Assembly: GCF_000471905.2 (NCBI RefSeq)
Contig: NW_006497023.1
Coordinates: 1,885,773-1,949,772 of the forward strand
Direction of reading: 5' to 3'
DNA from: Amborella trichopoda
Lineage: Eukaryota > Streptophyta > Magnoliopsida > Amborellales > Amborellaceae
Length of the DNA: 64,000 nt
Below the pieces are notes generated by a model. The model saw only the letters and a program-made list of their open reading frames with translations. It ran no database searches and had not been told where the DNA came from. This document shows positions 48,583 to 59,080 of this stretch, one piece after another. The position numbers and the translations under genes were made by a program. Every line of letters begins with the position of its first letter. The first letter of the stretch is position 1.

Positions 48583-50010
48583 GATCTCAAGTTTGAAGAA
48601 GATTTAATTACAAGTTCTGTATCCTATTCTAGAAGATCTATAGTAAACTGAAATATTGATGAAATGTCAAAAAATCAAATTCTTGATCTTATGAAACATA
48701 TGACCATGTATGCAACTGCTTGCAAAATAGGCAGAAACCAAGATCAAGAAATAGCTAAAGCCATCATTTGTGGATTTACTTGATGGTTAAGAAGATGGTG
48801 GGACTTCCACATGGATGAAAATACAATAAAAGAACTATTAAGTGCCACTAAGCAATGGGTAGTCAAAAATGAATTAGGTCAAGATATAATAAATAATGAA
48901 AGTGATGATGTTAATACTTTTATATATTCTATTACTCTCCACTTTGTAAGAAGTATTGCTTAACTTGACGCTAGGTCTGAAGACCTACTCTCTAATATGA
49001 GATGCCCAACATTATCTCATTACAAGTGGTATAAAGATGTGTTTTTCTCTAGAATCCTTTCTAGAGAAGATAGTAAGTCAAACCATTGGAAAGAAAATTT
49101 TTATTGCCGATCTACCTCATCTTTTTGCCGAAAAGGTCAAGACGCGGCTTAAAAATAACATACTGGAATTATTCCATACTCTTTATACACCCAAGGGGAA
49201 TTATCTGCAGAAATATGTGTAGAAGGCCTTGCTCTCTGTACAGATCTGAAATTAAAAAGACAATTAGAAAAGCAAAGGATGACTGAAAGAAAAGAATTAG
49301 GAGATTTTTTTGAACAATTTGGGTATAATATTCTACCTTCTTCAAAAGATCCTAGCAAGAAAAGGTATAGCAATAAAAAACATATCAATAGGACAGGACC
49401 TAATATAACCTCTATCGAAGAGAAGTTTTCTAAAAGCTTTTCCCTAAAATTGCCTCTTTTAGAAATTACGGAAAAAAGAGGATTCCAGTTTGCTATAACT
49501 GTGGCAAAGAAGGACATTATAAAAATAAATGTAGAGTCAAGAGAAACATAAATCCCCTACAACTAGATAATAATATTAAAGAACAAATGTCTAACATATT
49601 ACAAATTAGTGAGGAGTCTTCGGAAAGTTCTTCTGATTCTAATATGGAAATGCTAACAGGGGAAATTAGAGATGAAGATTTAATCTTTCGCAGTTCTGAC
49701 TCTGATGACAATCCTGATACTAGATGCTTTTGTAATACCCTATCTAAGGAAGAGAACCTAATTGTAGACCTAATTGATTAAACAACTGATCCTGAAGCTA
49801 AGAGAGAATCTTTAGTCCAATATATAAATATAGCTAAGACAAATAATAGAACTTCTACTCCTCTCGTAAGTACTAGAAAAGACTATAGTTTTGCTGATAT
49901 TCTTAGAAGAGTAGAAAATAAAAAAGACTATAATAAAGAGCCTTCTCTTTCTGAGCTAAGAAATGAGATAAATGAGGTTCGTAATGAACTAATAAGTTTA
50001 AAAAATAGAG
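48583..50010 (+). pseudogene. Pararetrovirus copy 1: capsid-like region, broken
   Basis: Homologous to copy 2 from about 54407 to 55830. The 5' part is missing at the junction with the LTR. Stops interrupt it, for example TGA at about 48650 and 48780 and TAA at about 48962, and there are frameshifts near 49100-49260. The CCHC zinc knuckle (C-x2-C-x4-H-x4-C, 49491-49532) is intact, followed by an acidic, Ser-rich stretch. A TAG ends this part shortly before 50020, a few codons beyond the point where copy 2 has its own stop. Confidence 0.85.
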
Positions 50011-52084
50011 TCTAGATTACAGAATTAGTTTCTAACCCTATTAATGAAAGTACTGATGATGAAATAGAATTCAACGATATTATAAAAAATTATAAAAATC
50101 TTCTGCCCCCCGAGGCAAAAAATACTCTTCCTAAGGTGATTGATGAAGTAGAATCTTCTGATATGATTACAATACAAGATTGTAATTATGTTAGCTTTCT
50201 TGATAGAGTAATAACTCAAAAATGGTTCACCATAATAAAAATAGTAGTTAAAAAAGAACACAGTTTTCAAACTACTGCTCTCATAGAATCAGAAGCAGAT
50301 TTAAATTGTATAAATGAAGGACTTGTCCCTACTAAATATTTTAGTAAAACAACACAAGTCTTAAATACAGCATATGGCAGTAAAATGATTATAAACTATA
50401 AAGTTTCTAATGCTACAGTCTGTAATAAGGGTTAAAGGATTAAGCTAGTCTGTAATCCTAGGAACTCCATTTTTAAATATGCTTTATCCAATAAAGATTG
50501 ATAATATTGAAGTTGAAGCTAATATTGAAGGACATGATGTAAAATTCAATTTTATTGAAAAACCCAAAATTCGAGAAATCAATAATATTAAAGAGAAAAT
50601 ATTTAATAAAGAAAAATTCTTATATTACCTCAAGGAAGAAATAAAATATAAAACAATAGAAACCAAGCTCTTGCTTCCTGAAAATAAAAGAACAATAGAA
50701 AGCCTTAGAAATAATATTGAAAAGGGGATATGTGCAGAACTCCCAAATGCTTTCTGGAACAGACGAAAACATATGGTTAATCTACCCTACGAGGCAGATT
50801 TTCATGAGGATAACATTCCTACTAAAGCTAGACCTATTCAAATGAATCTTAGACTTTTAGAAATTTGCAAAAAAGAAATTGCTAAGTTACTTCCAAAAAT
50901 ACTTATTAGGCAAAGTTCTCCTTTGTTCAGCATTTTTTGTTGAAAAAGCCTCTGAAATAGAACGGGGTGCACCTAGATTGGTTATAAATTAAAAGCCCCT
51001 CAAGAAAGCCTTAAGATGGATAAGATATCCCATTCTTAATAAGAGAGATCTTTTAGATAGACTTGCTAATGCTTGTATTTTATCAAAATTCGATCTAAAG
51101 TCTGGATATTGACAGGTCCAGATTGCTGAAAAAGATCGTTATAAAATTGCTTTTAATGTTCCCTTTGGGCAATATGAGTGGAATGTTATGCGCTTTGGTC
51201 TAAAAAATGCCCCTTCAGAGTTTCAAACTATTATGAATGACATTTTTAATCCCTATACTAAATTCATGATTGTATATATTGATGATGTCCTAGTTTTCTC
51301 TGAAAATCTAGAGCAACGTTTTAAACACTTAAATGTTTTTATTAAAGCAATTAAAATAGTCGGCTTAGTGGTTTCTGCAAAAACGATTAGCCTTTGCCAA
51401 ACAAAGATCAGATATTCGGGACAACATTTTCCAAGGAAGAATAATCCCCATTGATAGAGCCATTGATTTTGCTAATAAATTCCCTGATATAATCAAGAAT
51501 AAATCTGAACTCTAAATATTTCTTGGTTGTCTCAATTATATTCCTGATTTCTATAAAGACTTTGCCATTGATGCTAAGCCATTATTCCAAAGGTTAAAAA
51601 AGAATCATCTTGAATGGACAAATACTCAAACTTTAGCCGTTCGAAAAATAAAAATAAAGGCAAAAGAACTACCCTAACTTACACTCTCTGATCCTACTGC
51701 TTTTAAAATCATTAAATGTGATGCTTCAGAAAAAGGATTGGGTGGGATTTTAAAACAACAGATTTCAAGAAAAGAATAGTTGGTCCGTTTTACTTATAAA
51801 GCTTGGAATCCGACCCAACAAAATTATTCTACTGTTAAAAAAGAAATCCTAGCCATTGTCCACTGTGTGACAAAATTTCAAAGTGATCTACTTAATCAAA
51901 AATCCTTAATTCGTACCGAATGTAAAGATGAAAAAGATATACTCAACAAAGATGTAAAAAATCTCGCTTCAAAACAAATCTTTGCTTGATGGAAAGGTAT
52001 TCTCTCCTCCTTTGAATTTGACATTGAGCATATCAAAGGTGCTACTAATTATCTTCCTGACTTTTTGACCCGAGAATTTTTGTA
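50011..52084 (+). pseudogene. Pararetrovirus copy 1: protease, RT and RNase H, broken
   Basis: The aspartic protease region is at 50136-50435. The active-site position reads Glu-Ser-Glu-Ala (50286-50297) where copy 2 has Asp-Cys-Gly-Ala, so the catalytic Asp is lost. RT covers about 50479-51450. FDLKSGY is followed by a TGA (51110-51112), then FGLKNAPSEFQ and YIDD (51275-51286). A short deletion near 50918-50930 shifts the frame relative to copy 2. RNase H follows to 52084, with KCDASEKGLGG near 51715, KKEILAIVHC near 51840 and the C-terminal GATNYLPDFLTRE ending just before a TAG. RT directly followed by RNase H with no integrase is the caulimovirid arrangement. Confidence 0.88.
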
Positions 52085-53170
52085 GGGAGGGCAGGAGGAG
52101 TCTATCAAACAAGGGAACTATGGAGATAGTCGCAGTGGCAAGTAAAACCTTGGCATCCTCATCATCACCAATAACCCCAAAACAATTAACCAGAAAACAA
52201 GCCCAGGAAATAACATTTTCTCTTGAACAAATACCATTAGCCGTAAATACACCGGGCAAAAAGAGCAAGTTTATAGAAACTTCTTTCATGACTACTATCA
52301 TATTAGAAAATGACCACAAGGATAAAGATCCCGGTGAAATAGCTGCAATATATTTGAGAAATCATCTACATCCTAATAATAGAGAAAAGAATAGAGAATG
52401 ATATGAAACCATTCTTATTGAAACAAGATCAATAACTCTAGTCCATTTCTATAAAAAGAATACTAATACGATTGCATATTCTAAATTTCAAATACGTAAA
52501 ATAATTTCATATAAAGAGTGGGGTTCTAACCCCCTGACACCCATGAAATTACAAACTGAAGGTTTCAATAATAAATACTATCAATATTTTGAATATATCA
52601 AAGCATGGCATGAGGTGTTTGCCTTTCAAAATGATATGAATTCTCATACATGGTTTCTACAAATTAAAATACCGGTAATAGGGGAATTCCTAAATTGGTC
52701 CAAAAATTGGTTTCAATTATGGGGCTCCAGAACGGATATACTACCATCCAATGTGCAAGATTATCAAAGAAAATTCATGGACTATAACAATAACAGTCCA
52801 AAAATAGATCCCCACATGTACTTCATGGCCTTATACCAGATCCCTTGGATCATAAAATGGTCATATCATTTTATCTGATAATTATACAAATAACTAGGAA
52901 TACCTCTCAAAATTAGGAAAACAAATATATATAAAATGGTGGGATGTTTATGAGAATGACTCTCTAAATCCTGATAAAATAAAAATGAAGAAAGTACTAT
53001 CACCACCTCCCAACACATATATGAATATGGCTGATTACTTAAATAAAATTCGTTAGCAATACCCTAGAGCAACCAAAGAAGAACTCAAGAAAAAGTTGCT
53101 GCAAATATTTGATGAAGATGAAGAAGCCATGTCAACATCAACCCAAAATGAAGAAATTTATGAATAGGAA
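52085..53170 (+). pseudogene. Pararetrovirus copy 1: downstream ORF of unknown function, broken
   Basis: Open stretches at 52120-52401 and 52543-52878, then shifted frames to about 53170, read as one former ORF of about 340 codons. It contains an aromatic-rich segment (WFLQIKIPVIGEFLNWSKNW, FQLWGS, IPWIIKWSYHF) and an acidic C-terminus. It follows RNase H and precedes the promoter region, the place where several caulimovirid genera carry a translation transactivator or an accessory ORF. I do not recognise a domain and do not assign that role. Only copy 1 retains it. Confidence 0.6.
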
Positions 53171-53677
53171 AATGAGCACATGGGCTATGGAATCTCACAA
53201 TAGGACAACACATAATAGAGGACGGATCGACTGCAGTCTACATAGCACACGAATCCTCAAAATAGTATACCGACAAAATAGTAACCTCCTTTTACTGTTC
53301 ATACCTTTTACTATTCATACCTTTCAGTCAGCTCAAAGCACTGTTTATACTTTTTTTACTGACATCTTTACATGGAGCATCTGCCACCAACATCTTTAGT
53401 CACCTCAGCACGTGAAGACTTGCTTTTGCTTTACGGACCTAAAATAACAATTTGAAGTCCGCCATACACTTAAAAGGAGGAGCGGGTTCGTCAGCAGGGC
53501 ATCGAAGAAAAGAGGGAGAGCATTCCAGAGTATTAAGAGAGTGTCTTATGAGTTTGAGTGGGAAAGGTTCGAGTGTTTTGAGTGTTGTGTGAACTATATG
53601 TGTGACTGTCACTGGGATCATCTACCCAGCTATTGTGTAGAAGAGTGGAAGCTTTTTTCTAGTTTTTACAAGTGTTG

Positions 53678-53684
53678 TATATAA
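53678..53684 (+). promoter_or_regulatory. Candidate pararetroviral TATA box
   Basis: TATATAA in an intergenic stretch of about 700 bp without long ORFs, 172 bp before the primer site. The position fits a 35S-type pregenomic promoter. Upstream are repeated TACTGTTCATACC / TACTATTCATACC motifs (53290-53325). Confidence 0.55.
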
Positions 53685-53855
53685 GTGTGTCCTTTCTATT
53701 TCTTTCCATATGCAATTTAAGTTTATTGTTTGTATGAGAACTTGGCATGTCATAAACGGGGTTATTATATCTACCTCTCTATTTCTCTATTGTCTATTAT
53801 TTATTTTTTTCATAATATTATTAAAGTTTTTATTCATTACTATGTGCACTTAATT

Positions 53856-53867
53856 TGGTATCAGATA
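53856..53867 (+). other. Candidate pararetroviral minus-strand primer site (tRNA-Met type)
   Basis: TGGTATCAGATA matches 10 of 12 bases of the TGGTATCAGAGC site typical of Caulimoviridae, which is complementary to the 3' end of initiator tRNA-Met. It lies downstream of the TATA box and upstream of the first coding region, as expected for a genome start. Confidence 0.75.
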
Positions 53868-54321
53868 AAAGGAAAATCGGAAGAAAAACCAGAAACTAAG
53901 GTTACCCCAAAAGAAACTGATCACCATACACATAAAATAGATGCTACTCCACACATAATCGAACAAAATAATTACACCAATCTTTGTCTACAAATGATTG
54001 GAAAACATACAACTAGAATCGAAAATATGATAAATAAGTCCCAAGAACGTGGATCATAAAAAATATGAAGGGAAACAAGCTTTGTTGTTTAAACCCCCTC
54101 CAACAGTTAGTAAAGAACAATTTAATCTCCAAGGTATAAAGAAGAAAGATAACAACAAAGAATTAGTTGATGAACTTGTTAAAAGGTTAGCCAAGCTAAA
54201 TATTAAAGAGAAGGGGGCAACTTCTAAAAATAATTCTAGTAAATGAGCTACGGTTCTTCAAGAAGAACCTGTCTACAATAATAATGATCTAGATAAAATG
54301 GAACAAGCTTTCAAAATATAA
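53868..54321 (+). pseudogene. Pararetrovirus copy 2: N-terminal coding region, broken
   Basis: Lys/Glu-rich reading begins right after the primer site (KSEEKPETKVTPKETDHH) and shifts frame near 54050. It then continues with LLFKPPPTVSKEQFNLQG and a Lys-rich segment in the same frame as the ORF at 54382. Stops at 54244-54246 (TGA) and 54319-54321 (TAA) break it. It is about 150 codons in all. No movement-protein motif is recognised. Confidence 0.6.
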
Positions 54322-54381
54322 AGTCTTGAAATAAACAAAATAGATTATCGGAGAAAATTTAGGCCTGTTTCTCAAACTAGA

Positions 54382-55830
54382 ATGTATTATCCTAGGCCTA
54401 CTCCTGTAGATCTCCAGTTTGAGGAAGATTTAACTACAAGTTCTGTATCCTATTCTGGAAGATCTATAGTAAACTGGAATATTGATGGAATGTCAGAAAA
54501 TCAAATTCTTGATCTTATGAAACATATGACCATGTATGCAACTGCCTGCAAAATAAGCGGATACCAAGATCAAGAAATAGCTAATGCCATCATCTGTGGA
54601 TTTACTAGATGGTTAAGAGGTTGGTGGGATTTCCACATGGACAAAAATACAAAAAAAGAAATATTAGGTGCCACTAAGCAATGGGCAGTCAAAAATGAAT
54701 TGGGTCAAGATATAATAAATAATAAAAGTGATGTTGTTAATACTCTTATACATACTATTACTCTCCACTTTGTAGGAAGTATTGCTTTACTTGACGCTAG
54801 GTCTGAAGACCTACTCTCTAATTTGAGATGCCAAACATTATCTCATTACAAGTGGTATAAAGATGTGTTTTTCGTTAGACTACTTTCTAGAGAAGATAGT
54901 AAGTCAGACCATTGGAAAGAAAATTTTATTGCCGGTCTACCTCATCTTTTTGCTAAAAAGCTCAAGACCGAGCTAAAAAATAAATATAGTGGAATGATTC
55001 CATACTCTTTATATACCTTAGGGGAATTATCTGCAGAAATATGTGCAGAAGGCCTTGCTCTTTATACAGATCAGAAATTAAAAAGACAATTAGAAAACAA
55101 AAGGATGACTGGAAGAAAAGAATTAGGAGATTTTTGTGAACAATTTGGATATAATACCCTACCTTCTTCCAAAGATCCTGGCAAGAAAAGGTACAGCAAT
55201 AAAAAATATATCAATAGGACAGGACCTAATAAAACCTCTATCAAAGAGAAGTTTTCTAAAAAAAATTTCCCTAAAAATGCCTCTTTTAGAAATAAGAAAA
55301 AAAGGAGGATTCCAGTTTGTTATAACTGTGGCAAAGTAGGACATTATAAAAATAAATGTAGAGTCAAGAGAAAAAAAAATTCCCTACAACTAGATAATAA
55401 CATTAAAGAACAATTGTTTAACATATTACAAATTAGTCAGGAGTCTTCAAAAAGTTCTTCTGATTTTAATATGGAAATGCTAACAGGAGAAATTAGAGAT
55501 GAAGATTTAATCTTTAGTAGTTCCAACTCTGATGTTAATCCTGATACTACACGCTTTTGTAATACCCTCACTAAGGAAGAGAACCTAATTATAGACCTAA
55601 TTGATAAAATAACTGATCCTGAAACTAAGAGAGAAGCTTTAGTCCAATATATAAATATAGCTAAGACAAATACTAAACATTCTACTCCTCTCGTATGTAC
55701 TAGAGAAGACTATAGTTTTGCTGATATCCTTAGAAGAGTAGAAAATAAAAAGGACTATAATAAAGAGCCTTCTCTTTCTGAACTAAAACATGAGATAAAT
55801 GAGGTTCATAATGAACTAATAAATTTATAA
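54382..55830 (+). CDS. Pararetrovirus copy 2: capsid-like protein with CCHC zinc knuckle, 482 codons open
   Basis: The only long uninterrupted viral frame. The frame is open from 54322; the Met at 54382 is simply the first one, and homology upstream suggests the true start is earlier. Residues 20-230 are an alpha-rich region with conserved aromatic blocks (RWLRGWWDFHMD at 76-87, ATKQWAVKNELGQD at 97-110, LSHYKWYKDVFF at 153-164). A basic stretch lies at 265-310. A CCHC knuckle is at 313-326 (C313, C316, H321, C326; DNA 55318-55359), as in caulimovirid coat proteins that bind nucleic acid. An acidic, Ser-rich segment (350-400) and a heptad-like C-terminus follow. The TAA at 55828 is absent from copy 1, so the frame may once have run on into protease. 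It is a viral relic, not a host gene. Confidence 0.75.
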   Translation: MYYPRPTPVDLQFEEDLTTSSVSYSGRSIVNWNIDGMSENQILDLMKHMTMYATACKISGYQDQEIANAIICGFTRWLRGWWDFHMDKNTKKEILGATKQWAVKNELGQDIINNKSDVVNTLIHTITLHFVGSIALLDARSEDLLSNLRCQTLSHYKWYKDVFFVRLLSREDSKSDHWKENFIAGLPHLFAKKLKTELKNKYSGMIPYSLYTLGELSAEICAEGLALYTDQKLKRQLENKRMTGRKELGDFCEQFGYNTLPSSKDPGKKRYSNKKYINRTGPNKTSIKEKFSKKNFPKNASFRNKKKRRIPVCYNCGKVGHYKNKCRVKRKKNSLQLDNNIKEQLFNILQISQESSKSSSDFNMEMLTGEIRDEDLIFSSSNSDVNPDTTRFCNTLTKEENLIIDLIDKITDPETKREALVQYINIAKTNTKHSTPLVCTREDYSFADILRRVENKKDYNKEPSLSELKHEINEVHNELINL

Positions 55831-57261
55831 AATAGAGTCCAGATTATAAAATTAGTTTCTAACCCTTTAAAAGATAACCCTATTAATGACATTACTAATG
55901 ATGAAATAGAATTCAATGATATTACAAAAAATTATAAAAATCTTTTGCTCCCCAAGGCGGAAAATACTCTTCCTAAGGTAATTGATGAACCAGAATCTTC
56001 TGATATGAATACAATACAAGATTGTAATTATGTTAGCCTTCTTGATGGAGTAATCACTCAAAAATGGTTTACCATAATAAAAATACTCGTTCAAAAAGAA
56101 TAAAGTTTTCAAACAACTGCTCTCATAGATTGTGGAGCAGATTTAAATTGTATAAATGAAGGACTTGTCCCTACTAAATATTTTAGTAAAACAACACAAG
56201 TCTTAAATACGGCAGATGGCAGTAAAATGATTATAAGCTATAAACTTTCTAATGCTGCAGTCTGTAATAATGGTAAATGCTTTGAATTCCCTTTTATTAT
56301 GGTTAAAGGATTAAGCCAGTCTGTAATCGTTGGAACTCCATTTTTAAATATGCTTTATCCAATAAAGATTGATAGTACTGGAATTGAAGCTAAGATTGAA
56401 GGACATGATGTAAAATTCAATTTTATTGAAAAACCCAAAATTCGAGAAATCAATAATATTAAAAAGAAAATATCGAATAAAGAAAAATTCTTATATTACC
56501 TCCAGGAAGAAATAAAATATAAAACAATAGAAATCAAGCTCTTGCTTCCTAAAAATAAAGGAACAGTAGAAAGCCTTAGAAATAATATTGAAAAGGGGAT
56601 ATGTGCTGAACTCCCAAATGCTTTCGAGAACTGACGAAAACATCTTGTTAATCTACCCTATGAGGTAGATTTTCATGAGGATAAAATTCCCACTAAAGCT
56701 AGGCCTATTCAAATGAATCCCAGACTTTTAGAAATTTGTGAAAAAGAAATTGCTAAGTTACTTCCGAAAAGATTTATTAGGAAAAGTTCTTCTCCTTGGA
56801 GTTGTTCAGCATTTTATGTTGAAAAAGCCTCAGAAATAGAATGGGGTGCACCTAGATTGGTTATAAATTAAAAGCCCCTCAATAAAGACTTAAGATGGAT
56901 AAGATATCCCATTTGTAATAAGAGAGATCTTTTAGATAGACTTGTTAATACTTGTATTTTCTCAAAATTCGATCTAAAGTCTGGATATTGGCTGGTCCAA
57001 ATTGCTGAATAAGATCATTATAAAACTGCTTTTAATGTTCCCTTTGGACAATATGAGTGGAATGTTATGCCCTTTGTTCTTAAAAATGCCTCTTCAGAGT
57101 TTCAAAATATTTTAAATGACATTTTTAATCCCTATACTAAATTCATGATTGTATATATTGATGATGTTCTAGTTTTCTCTGAAAATCTACAACCACATTT
57201 TAAGCACCTAAATGTTTTTATTAAAGCAATTAAAATGGCCGGCTTAGTAGTTTCTACAAAA
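55831..57261 (+). pseudogene. Pararetrovirus copy 2: protease and RT, truncated
   Basis: The protease region has the Asp-Cys-Gly-Ala active site at 56128-56139, but a TAA precedes it at 56101-56103. The frame is open at 56227-56634 (GTPFLNMLYPIKID through the RT N-terminus) and ends in TGA (56632-56634). RT continues with stops, for example TAA at 57010-57012, to FNVPFGQYEW and YIDD (57154-57165) followed by VLVFSENL. It ends within RT at about 57261, where a purine-rich LTR tract begins. RNase H is missing. Confidence 0.85.
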
Positions 57262-58017
57262 AAGAAAGAGCGAAGGGAAGAGAGAGAAGGTCACACTCAG
57301 TAGGGTGCAGCTGTGTGGAACAAAAGAAAAGAGGAAAGAGGGAAGAGAGAGAAGGTCGTGCTTGGCAGTGTGCACTGCCTTGTGAGGCAAAAGAAAGAGA
57401 GAAGATGGAAGAGAGAGAAGGCCATGCGCGTTAGTGTGCACTACCATGTAGAATAAAAGAAAGAAAGGAGAGGGAAGAGAGAGAAGATTGTGCTCGATAG
57501 TGTGTGCTATTGTGTGGCACAGAAGATTAAAAGGAGAGAGAAAGGAAAGAAGAAGAGAGAGAAAGGAAAGAAGAAGAGGGAGAAGGGAAAGAAGAAGAGA
57601 GAAAGGAAAGAAGAGAGGAGAGAGAAAGTTACTTATAAAGCTCAAGGGTACTCGCCTAGATCTTCTCTCTCCTCTCTCGCACTCTAAACCATGACCCAAA
57701 ATCTCAAGCAAAAAGACTAATTTTTAATTGAAGAAGAGGTCCCCTTACTTAAGCACATCACGTGCGTATATATATTTTTGGTTCAAACATGGGTGGATGC
57801 CCAAATTCTAACCTAATTGATGAAAATTAACAATTAAATGAATAAAAAATATTAAGAAAATAAGGGCAAAATGATGATTTTGCCCTTTACCCCTAAATCC
57901 TAAAATTCCAATTAAGTCCCTGTCATGGCCATGCAACCTTAATGATCCGGGGTCCGTTCGGAGTCCTTTCAGTCTTCATCCAGTCAAAAGGACTATCTTC
58001 CAGAGCCGATCAAGAAA
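57262..58017 (-). repeat. Type C LTR fragment, minus strand
   Basis: Built like the type A LTR but distinct in sequence: a tandem array with GA spacers (57275-57540), GA tract to 57630, a TTACTTATAAAGCTCAAGGG block (compare TTACCTAC..GAAGG in type A), then TATATATA at 57765-57772 and GGTTCAAACATGGGTGGATG, which is the R/U3 boundary motif shared with A and B. U3-like sequence follows to about 58017. The right limit is uncertain. Confidence 0.65.
57355..57540 (-). repeat. Hairpin-bearing tandem units in type C LTR
   Basis: Units of about 60-65 bp. The central motif varies but stays palindromic: GGCAGTG/CACTGCC (57364-57370 with 57373-57379) and TAGTG/CACTA (57432-57436 with 57439-57443). Spacers are GAGAGAGAAG. 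Confidence 0.65.
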
Positions 58018-59080
58018 ATGCCCTGTTTTATCAAAAAAATCATTAAAATTAGTAAAAAAAAAATTGAGTTAAATTTTCGCTAGAGCTTCACAAGAGGCTG
58101 AGGAACACACTTGAAGTGAAAAATCTAAATTTGGACCACTTTTGGTTTGAGCGACACTGACAGTGTCGCCCAGCCCCTTTTGGCCCAAACATGGAATTTT
58201 CCTTCTGGAGTGGATTTCTTACCGTTTTTTTGGACTTTTGCCACTTTTATTTGGGCGACCAGATCCGAATCCCCAAAATTGGCATATTTGCAAAAACATT
58301 TTGACAAAAAGACCCTCTCTCATTCCATTTTCCAACACAAAAAACAAAAAGATTTTTTTTTTTTTTGAAATGGACGATACGCCTAGTGTCACCGAGCCTG
58401 TGAGAGTGACATGCCCAGTGTCTCTCAGCCTGTGAGGGTGACATGCCCAGTGTCTCTCAGCCTGTGAGGGCGACACTCCTTGTTTCTCTTGGGCGACACC
58501 ACTGGTGTTGCCCAAACCTTTGTGCAAAAACCTTTTTTTTAATTCCCTAATTTTCCACAAAATAATATTAATAATAATATTATTATTATTTTTACATGGG
58601 CGACACGTCTAATGTCGCTTAGCTACGGGGTGACACCACTGGTGTCACCCAAATTTTTCATACCACACTTATCCTACTAAAACCAAATCCATTGCCCACA
58701 TAGCCTACCTTATGACCCAAAACCATTCTGCCTACCCAGAACCCTACAAAAACCCTATTTTGACCCAGAATCTTGCAAAAGCCCTGTTTTACCAAAAAAA
58801 TCATTAAACTTAGTAAAAGAAATCCTTTTTGAGCTAAATTTTTTCTGAGAGCTTCACAAGAGGCTGAGGAACACTTTGGACCACTTCAATAAAAAAATCT
58901 AAATTTGGAGCACTTTTGGTTTGGGCAACACTGGCAGTGTCGCCCATCGCCTTTTGGCCCAAACTTGGAATTTTCCTTTCGGAGTAGATTTCTTACCCTT
59001 TTTGAGGATTTTTGCCACTTTTATTTGGGTGACACTTGGCGTGTCACCCAAATCCGAATCCCCAAAATTGGCATTTTTAA
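58018..59080 (+). repeat. Direct duplication, about 280 bp, offset about 760 bp
   Basis: 58018-58290 recurs at 58778-59075 (shared CTTCACAAGAGGCTGAGGAA, TTTTGGCCCAAAC, CCGAATCCCCAAAATTGGCA). Between them are short tandem repeats, an AATAAT microsatellite (58560-58592) and palindromes. The strand is not known. It may be part of an unidentified LTR or non-autonomous element. Confidence 0.75.
58383..58475. repeat. Short tandem repeat, 32-bp period
   Basis: ATGCCCAGTGTCTCTCAGCC plus TGTGAGGGTGAC repeats with a step of 32 bp (58411 and 58443); a diverged first unit starts at about 58383. Confidence 0.8.

Larger units (their letters stand above)
48583..57261 (+). mobile_element. Endogenous pararetrovirus (Caulimoviridae-like), two head-to-tail partial copies
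   Basis: AT-rich segment of 8.7 kb. Copy 1 (48583 to about 53670) runs capsid region, protease, RT, RNase H and a downstream ORF. Copy 2 (about 53670-57261) runs promoter, primer site, N-terminal region, capsid region, protease and RT, ending before RNase H. Equivalent points lie 5.83-5.88 kb apart (zinc knuckle 49491 and 55318, protease 50286 and 56128, YIDD 51275 and 57154). There are no LTRs. A tRNA-Met-type primer site and RT/RNase H with no integrase point to Caulimoviridae, not a retrotransposon. The genus is not assigned. Both ends are cut by LTR sequence. Confidence 0.88.
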
